A stretch of 7,990 nucleotides of DNA from the NCBI GenBank assembly GCA_015233265.1, contig JADFXZ010000098.1, forward strand, positions 1-7,990, read 5' to 3'. The position numbers and the translations under genes are program-made. The stretch's first letter is position 1; every line of letters begins with the position of its first letter. Below the pieces are notes generated by a model. The model saw only the letters and a program-made list of their open reading frames with translations. It did no database searches and had not been told where the DNA came from. Below are positions 5,865-7,990 of the stretch, one piece after another. This stretch comes from Nitrospirota bacterium. Lineage in GTDB: Bacteria > Nitrospirota > Thermodesulfovibrionia > Thermodesulfovibrionales > Magnetobacteriaceae.

Positions 5865-7309
5865 TTTAATAACTCCACAGCCGCATGAAACCATTTATTA
5901 AGAAAATTCGGCATATAAAACGCTAAGGCAAGCACCAATGCCATGTGAAGCGTCACGGGCGTGCGGGCAGCCTCAACTGGTTTAGAGTATGAGGAGATGT
6001 CCCCTGAGACCATATATTGAACTTTTCTGAGAAGTCCCGCAAAGGCAACACTCAGTCCGATAAGTATTAATGGTACCAAGAGCGGGACATGCTTAATTGC
6101 GGCCGTCAATATAAGGAATTCGCTTGTGAAAACACCAAAAGGCGGCATACCGGCAATTGCCATTGCACCCAAAATCAGCGTCCACCCAACAAATGGGTTA
6201 CTCTTAAATAATCCTTTTATCTTTGCAATTTCCTGACTCTGGTGCATCTGACAGGCGTGGCCTACTGTAAAAAAGATGGAAGACTTTGTGAGACTGTGCA
6301 TCAGCATGTGTAAAAGTGCGCCAAAAGTGGCAGTGGCCCCGCCAAGACCAAAGGCAAAGGTTGCAATGCCCATATGCTCGACTGAGGAATATGAAAACAT
6401 GCGCTTAATATCCTTCTGTCTTAATATGGAAAAAGCGGCAACCACGATGGAGACAATCCCAAAGCCCATCATAATATCTCCGGCATAATGTGTATGAGTC
6501 GAACCATCTACAAGCACCTTACATCTGACGAGGGCATAAAGGGCGACATTTAATAACAGCCCCGAAAGCACGGCGGATATTGGTGTAGGCCCCTCGCTGT
6601 GGGCATCTGGAAGCCAATTGTGCAAGGGAACAAGACCAACTTTTGTGCCATATCCCACGACCAAAAAAACAAATGCAAGAGACAGCCCAGTCGGCTCAAG
6701 TTTGCCGCTGACAGCAATAAGGTTTGTCCAAAGAAGCGCCTCTGCACCTTCTCCCATAACCTTCTCCGCCGCAAAGTATAGTAAGACCGTGCCAAAAAGC
6801 GCCTGAGCAATGCCGACACCACAGAGAATAAAATACTTCCACGCGGCCTCGATAGCATTTGGCGTACGATAGAGTGAGACAAGAAGCACTGTTGATAGGG
6901 TTGCTAGTTCCATCGAAATCCACAACACCCCTATATTATTGCTCAGGAGACTCAGCAGCATGGCAAAAATAAACATCTGAAACATCGCGTGGTAAAATCG
7001 CATACGCACTTTCCCAACCCTTCCGTGTTCCCTTTCTCTTTGCATATAACCGCGGCTAAAAACAGCTGTTGTCATAGAGACAAAGGCGGTAAGCACAGAA
7101 AGATATACGCTGAAGGCATCGACAAAGAAGAACTTCCCACCTGCTGTAATTGCTCCGCAGTTGTATACCTCGATGGCAAGGGCAACTGAGACCATAAATG
7201 TCAGAAATGAACAAAAAATATTTATAACGGGCGCAAGCCTCCTATCCCCAATAAAGGCCAGCACTAATGCCGCTATAAATGGGGTTATAAGCAAAATAAG
7301 TATCGTCAT
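5861..7309 (-). CDS. hyfF: HyfF/NuoL-M-type antiporter-like membrane subunit
   Basis: This 482-residue polytopic inner-membrane protein of the Proton_antipo_M family is related to NuoL/M/N, Mrp antiporter subunits and HyfF. Residues expected for ion translocation are visible. E134 lies in WISMELATLST (TM5 glutamate) and K223 in YGTKVGLVPLHNWLPDAH (TM7 lysine, the best family signature). Further on are the LLHMLMHSLTKSSIFF segment (H334, H338, K342) and E397 in GVFTSEFLIL. The length matches HyfF and NuoM rather than NuoL, so there is no long C-terminal lateral helix. It should couple redox chemistry in the peripheral subunits to H+ or Na+ movement. It starts 19 bp after the HyfE-like gene with only a weak GAG upstream. 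Its TGA overlaps the large-subunit ATG. Membrane subunits of this family are easily confused, but its position next to HyfE and the large subunit favours HyfF. Confidence 0.9.
   Translation of the reverse strand: MTILILLITPFIAALVLAFIGDRRLAPVINIFCSFLTFMVSVALAIEVYNCGAITAGGKFFFVDAFSVYLSVLTAFVSMTTAVFSRGYMQREREHGRVGKVRMRFYHAMFQMFIFAMLLSLLSNNIGVLWISMELATLSTVLLVSLYRTPNAIEAAWKYFILCGVGIAQALFGTVLLYFAAEKVMGEGAEALLWTNLIAVSGKLEPTGLSLAFVFLVVGYGTKVGLVPLHNWLPDAHSEGPTPISAVLSGLLLNVALYALVRCKVLVDGSTHTHYAGDIMMGFGIVSIVVAAFSILRQKDIKRMFSYSSVEHMGIATFAFGLGGATATFGALLHMLMHSLTKSSIFFTVGHACQMHQSQEIAKIKGLFKSNPFVGWTLILGAMAIAGMPPFGVFTSEFLILTAAIKHVPLLVPLILIGLSVAFAGLLRKVQYMVSGDISSYSKPVEAARTPVTLHMALVLALAFYMPNFLNKWFHAAVELLK
5873..5876 (-). 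promoter_or_regulatory. Ribosome-binding site deciding the large-subunit start
   Basis: GGAG on the minus strand lies 8 bases before the ATG at 5864, which itself overlaps the preceding stop (ATGA at 5861-5864). This favours 5864 over the upstream in-frame ATG at 5894, which would add MVSCGCGVIK and extend the overlap to 34 bases. Confidence 0.6.
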
Positions 7310-7328
7310 GATTTGCGCTGCTCAGTGG

Positions 7329-7990
7329 TCAATTGTCCTCCCTCAGACTCTCCATCTGCTCCACACTGAGGCTGTCAAATGTGGTGCTTATCTGAAAGAA
7401 AAATATTCCGAAGATGAATGCGGCAATTAAAACGTCCAGGGCAACCCCCAGCTCCACGACAAGCGGCATACCGTATGTTGCGCTGGTTGCGGCAAAAAAA
7501 AGTCCATTTTCCATCGCAAGAAATCCAATTATCTGCGTAACGGCATGTTTTCTTGTAATCATCATCAATAGACCTATCAGCACGGTTGCAAGGGCAACGG
7601 CAAGAATCGAGCGCGTCACAAGGGTGGACATCTGCCGCACAGGAGCCGTAAGATGATAAGAAAAAATAACAAGGGCAATCCCTATCAACATCGTTGTGGG
7701 GATATTGACTATTGTCTCCATTTCTTTTTTTATTTTCAGGCGCACCACAAGTACATGCAATATATACGGCAAGAGAATTACCTTTATAGAGAGCGTTAAT
7801 ACTGAGGATATATACAGGTGGTATTTACCAGCCACAAAGCCAACAACAGCGGTATTGATTGAAAGAAACAACCCCTGCCACGCAAATAAAGTAACCAGAC
7901 TATTTATCTTCCTCTGTGACAACATAGCAAATGATGTCAGCAGTATCAAGGCGGCCAGAAAACTATTCACCTGTGCCAGTAGTTGTAAGT
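7329..7990 (-). CDS. hyfE: HyfE-like membrane subunit, 5' end possibly beyond the window
   Basis: This small polytopic membrane protein resembles HyfE of hydrogenase-4. The N-terminal VNSFLAALILLTSF corresponds to VNNLAGLMMLTSL of E. coli HyfE. The C-terminal half is NuoK-like, with membrane-embedded acidic residues in GFLAMENGLFF and LVVELGVALDVLIAAFIFG (E154 and E173 counted from the GTG). From the GTG at 7970 it is 213 residues, close to the 216 of E. coli HyfE. However, that GTG has no purine-rich site before it and the frame stays open to the window edge (QLLAQV), so the true start may lie outside. The subunit forms part of the ion-translocating membrane arm. It lies first among the visible operon genes; the expected HyfB- and HyfC-like subunits would be upstream, outside the window. 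Confidence 0.85.
   Translation of the reverse strand, partial: LQLLAQVNSFLAALILLTSFAMLSQRKINSLVTLFAWQGLFLSINTAVVGFVAGKYHLYISSVLTLSIKVILLPYILHVLVVRLKIKKEMETIVNIPTTMLIGIALVIFSYHLTAPVRQMSTLVTRSILAVALATVLIGLLMMITRKHAVTQIIGFLAMENGLFFAATSATYGMPLVVELGVALDVLIAAFIFGIFFFQISTTFDSLSVEQMESLREDN

Noticed and set aside
5865..5894. Upstream in-frame ATG adding MVSCGCGVIK to the large subunit, a possible extra Cys motif
   Set aside because: The next ATG (5864) has a GGAG 8 bases upstream and a classical ATGA overlap with the preceding stop; the added decapeptide is antiparallel-free overlap with the HyfF-like C-terminus and has no family counterpart that I recognise.
6550..6923. Minus-strand ORFs in alternative frames inside the HyfF-like gene
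   Set aside because: The HyfF frame carries clear family motifs through this stretch (YGTKVGLVPLHNWLPDAH); the others are Cys/Arg-rich frame-shift artefacts.

Overview
The window comes from a Gram-negative bacterium with Kdo-type lipopolysaccharide, since it carries an arabinose-5-phosphate isomerase. Base composition is mid-range. The mix of a hydrogenase-related (Ehr/Hyf-like) membrane complex, a TPR-containing response regulator and a MNT/HEPN pair would fit Nitrospirota or a deltaproteobacterial lineage. That taxonomic guess is inference only. No rRNA, tRNA, CRISPR array or recognisable insertion sequence was found.

Left part (1-1706, + strand): the 3' two-thirds of kdsD (SIS domain plus two CBS domains) runs in from outside the window. 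Seven bases later comes a minimal nucleotidyltransferase of the MntA type. Overlapping it by 8 bp is a HEPN (HepT-type) partner that has kept its start, its RX4HXY motif and its C-terminus but has lost about 50 central residues in frame. Next is a short Cys-rich zinc-ribbon ORF with a good ribosome-binding site.

Middle part (1568-3660, - strand): a two-gene signalling unit. A 537-residue response regulator (REC domain followed by a long TPR-like helical array) is followed 26 bp later by a small sensor-less histidine kinase. The kinase has its phospho-acceptor helix but loses homology just before the ATP-binding domain. The zinc-ribbon gene and the kinase converge and both appear to end prematurely at the same place (about 1630-1640), which suggests a deletion or rearrangement junction. 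Three consecutive genes between about 1150 and 2020 are therefore damaged or shortened.

Right part (3793-7990, - strand): the distal end of an operon for a membrane-bound complex related to complex I and group 4 [NiFe] hydrogenases. The order of transcription is HyfE-like, HyfF-like (NuoL/M antiporter-type subunit), a fused NuoC-NuoD-like large subunit, and a NuoB-like Fe-S small subunit. The last three genes are linked by ATGA stop/start overlaps. The large subunit lacks all four cysteines that bind the [NiFe] centre (SGDT instead of CxxC at L1, and Ser/Gly at the C-terminal L2 site), while the small subunit keeps its [4Fe-4S] ligands. This makes it an Ehr-type (energy-converting hydrogenase-related) complex: a probable ion-translocating oxidoreductase with no hydrogenase centre and an unknown substrate. 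It is the most interesting system in the window.
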